Source: Pseudoduganella violacea (GTDB lineage: Bacteria > Pseudomonadota > Gammaproteobacteria > Burkholderiales > Burkholderiaceae_D). Taken from it: DNA of 64,000 nucleotides. The notes under the pieces were generated by a model. It did not search any database, was not told the origin of the DNA, and worked only from the letters and a program-made list of their open reading frames with translations. Shown piece by piece: positions 62,707 to 64,000 of this stretch. How positions within the stretch are numbered: position 1 is the stretch's first letter; the number at the start of each line of letters is the position of its first letter. Made by a program: the position numbers and the translations under genes. The DNA is taken from positions 248,001 to 312,000 of the forward strand of contig NZ_JACHXD010000002.1 in assembly GCF_014191875.1 (NCBI RefSeq), in the 5' to 3' direction.

Positions 62707-62735
62707 AGTATCGATTACCAAGCAAAAGGAATAAA
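62707..62735 (-). promoter_or_regulatory. promoter of dehydrogenase copy 2
   Basis: On the minus strand TTTATT and GATACT are 17 bases apart, matching copy 1. The AAGTGCAGCCAGTATCG segment (62697-62713, plus strand) is identical to that at 60938-60954. Confidence 0.6.
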
Positions 62736-62755
62736 CGCGGTGGGGCGAACAAGAC

Positions 62756-62774
62756 TCCTAAGCAACGATTAGGA
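62756..62774. promoter_or_regulatory. LysR-type box (TCCTAA-N7-TTAGGA)
   Basis: This perfect 6-bp inverted repeat contains TAA-N7-TTA. The CTAA of the box lies 51 bp from the edge of the -10 box, exactly the offset seen at copy 1. Confidence 0.7.
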
Positions 62775-62834
62775 ATCTACGCTTCGGGCCGGCAAGTCCC
62801 ATGACTGCCGGCCTCTTCCGCGTAAGGTGCAACG

Positions 62835-62921
62835 TTTGATTTTTCTCAAAAAAATGTCCCGTTCTGGTGCCTCGGCGGCCCCGCCTGACACCAGGGTGGA
62901 CATTGTTTGATCTGGTGCAAA
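62835..62921. repeat. palindrome cassette with an inserted loop, before the efflux-channel stop
   Basis: TTTGATTTTTCTCAAA leads into a palindrome (62855-62902) whose centre is expanded by about 14 bp of GC-rich sequence, with GCCT occurring on both sides. The right flank on the minus strand is TTTGCACCAGATCAAA. It ends 2 bp from the stop of the minus-strand gene. Confidence 0.88.
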
Positions 62922-62923
62922 CG

Positions 62924-64000
62924 TTATTGGGTGACGGTGGCGAGGCGGGCGTCGGCTTGCCAGCCGGCGCCGAGGGCGCGGGCAACGGCGACCGCTGCCA
63001 GCAGACGCTGGGTGCCGATCTGGGCGGCGGCGCGCTCGGCGGACAAGGCACTGCGCTGGGCGTCGGTTACGTCCAGATAGGTGGAGATGCCGCGCTCGTA
63101 GCGGGCCAGCGCGACCTGGTAGGCGCGGGCGGCGGCGTCGCGCGAGACGGTCTGCAACTCGCCTTGCTGTTTGCGCTGCTGGGCGTCGGACAGGGCGTCT
63201 TCCACTTCGCGCAGGGCGGTCAGGAGCTTGCCTTGGTGGTTGGCGATGGCTTCTTCGTAGCGGGCTTTGGCAAAGGCCAGATTGGCCTTGTTGCGGCCGC
63301 CGTCGAAGATGGGCAGGGACAGGCCGAGCGGACCGGCGCTGAAGACGCGCGAACCACTCTTCAGCGTATCGCTGAGTTTTTCAGAGGCGAAGCCGAAGTT
63401 GCCGGTCAGCGTCAGTGCAGGATAGAACGCGCCTTCGGCCACGCCGATCTGCGCGTTGGCGGCGCGCAGGGTGGCGACGCTGCCTGCCAAATCAGGACGC
63501 TGGCCCAGCAGGCTCGCCGGCAGGCCGGCCGGGATCACGGGCGGCTGCGGCATCGTGCTGCCGGCAACGGCAGGCAGCACGCTGGCCGAGGGCGAGGCGC
63601 CGAGCAGCACGGCCAGGCCGTGTTCGATCTGGTTGCGCTGCCGCTGCACTTCCTGCAGGTCGGCTTCGGCGTTGGCGCGTTCGATGCGGGCGCGCGAGGT
63701 GTCCAGCTCATTCGACAGGCCGGCGTTGAAGCGGGCGTTGACCAGTTCTTCGCTTTCGCGGCGGGTGCCCAGCGCATTGTTCAGGATGGCCAGTTCGGCG
63801 TCCAGGCCGCGCAATTGCCAGTAGCTGCTGGCCACTTGCGAGGACAGGAGCAGCAGCACGCCGTCGCGGTCGGCCTGGGCGGCCAGGGCTTGCGCGTCGG
63901 CCGCTTCGACAGCGCGGCGCACGCGGCCCAGCAGGTCCAGCTCATAGGACATCGCGGCGCCCAGCGCGTACTGGTTGCCGCTGATGGAGCGGTGGCCCAG
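62924..64000 (-). CDS. RND-type outer-membrane efflux channel (NodT/OprM family), 5' end outside window
   Basis: The last 359 codons are visible and the start is beyond the right edge. The reading frame is open to base 64000, where LGHRSISGNQYALGAAMSYELDLLGRVRRAVEAA is the typical central region of the family. Two TolC-like halves follow, with ASYWQLRGLDAELAILNNAL, QRPDLAGSVATLRAANAQIGVAEGAFYPALTLTGNFGF and YERGISTYLDVTDAQRSAL. It should form the outer-membrane duct of a tripartite exporter, whose other genes presumably lie further right. Confidence 0.93.
   Translation of the reverse strand: MGHRSISGNQYALGAAMSYELDLLGRVRRAVEAADAQALAAQADRDGVLLLLSSQVASSYWQLRGLDAELAILNNALGTRRESEELVNARFNAGLSNELDTSRARIERANAEADLQEVQRQRNQIEHGLAVLLGASPSASVLPAVAGSTMPQPPVIPAGLPASLLGQRPDLAGSVATLRAANAQIGVAEGAFYPALTLTGNFGFASEKLSDTLKSGSRVFSAGPLGLSLPIFDGGRNKANLAFAKARYEEAIANHQGKLLTALREVEDALSDAQQRKQQGELQTVSRDAAARAYQVALARYERGISTYLDVTDAQRSALSAERAAAQIGTQRLLAAVAVARALGAGWQADARLATVTQ

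Overview
The window reads as a stretch of chromosome from a GC-rich betaproteobacterium, most likely Oxalobacteraceae (Massilia, Duganella or Janthinobacterium type). This is inferred from the gene families (phasin, Bpt/Aat pair, cysTWAB with cysB as last gene, BPSL0067-type protein, slpA-ispH) and from a dispersed intergenic palindrome of a kind I associate with that family. No phage, transposase, integrase, rRNA operon or CRISPR array is visible. Both edges cut genes: a DUF2145 protein at the left and an RND-type outer-membrane channel at the right.

Layout. 1-2.2 kb: secreted DUF2145 protein with a small partner, and a DUF4261 protein. 2.3 kb: initiator tRNA. 2.6-6.9 kb: NUDIX hydrolase, the N-degron transferases aat and bpt, pyrD and an aldo/keto reductase. 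7-8.6 kb: chemoreceptor. 8.7-15 kb: sulfate uptake, in two minus-strand units, cysT-cysW-cysA-cysB and sbp-hydrolase-peroxiredoxin, which share a promoter-proximal motif. 15-20 kb: dgkA, IclR regulator, PBP7-like peptidase, nitroreductase, DMT exporter and a phasin with a well-formed operator pair. 20-24 kb: GH18 lipoprotein and a YheO-type regulator / ornithine-cyclodeaminase-like / threonine-dehydratase-like operon. 24-28 kb: livHMGF without a binding protein. 28-32.6 kb: ispH, slpA, membrane proteins, radC, rpmB-rpmG. 32.8-38 kb: desaturase, MscS channel, rsmB-like gene, purN and a lone barstar. 38-42 kb: glycine-zipper protein, spermidine-synthase-like protein, lone GspE-type ATPase and tRNA-Lys.

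42-64 kb is more accessory. Next to tRNA-Lys sits a BPSL0067-family amidase-like protein followed by a secreted STY0301-like protein, which looks like an orphan toxin/immunity pair. Then come an AraC regulator, a 669-residue lipoprotein of unknown function, a secreted beta-propeller protein, a PQQ-type propeller protein divergent from a QseBC-like two-component system, an AraC/P450 divergent pair, an S9 peptidase, small envelope proteins, two metallopeptidases, and a LysR gene flanked by two paralogous short-chain dehydrogenases.

The strongest non-gene signals are: (1) a composite repeat cassette, a 34-35 bp palindrome bounded by TTTGATC...CAAA boxes, placed just past stop codons at five loci, with related palindromes at two more; (2) two LysR-type T-N11-A boxes at identical distance from matching promoters of the paralogous dehydrogenases; (3) five TTC direct repeats phased every 11 bp in front of the response-regulator gene; (4) opposed TTGTGCAACGCA operators around the phasin promoter; (5) a shared motif in front of sbp and cysT.
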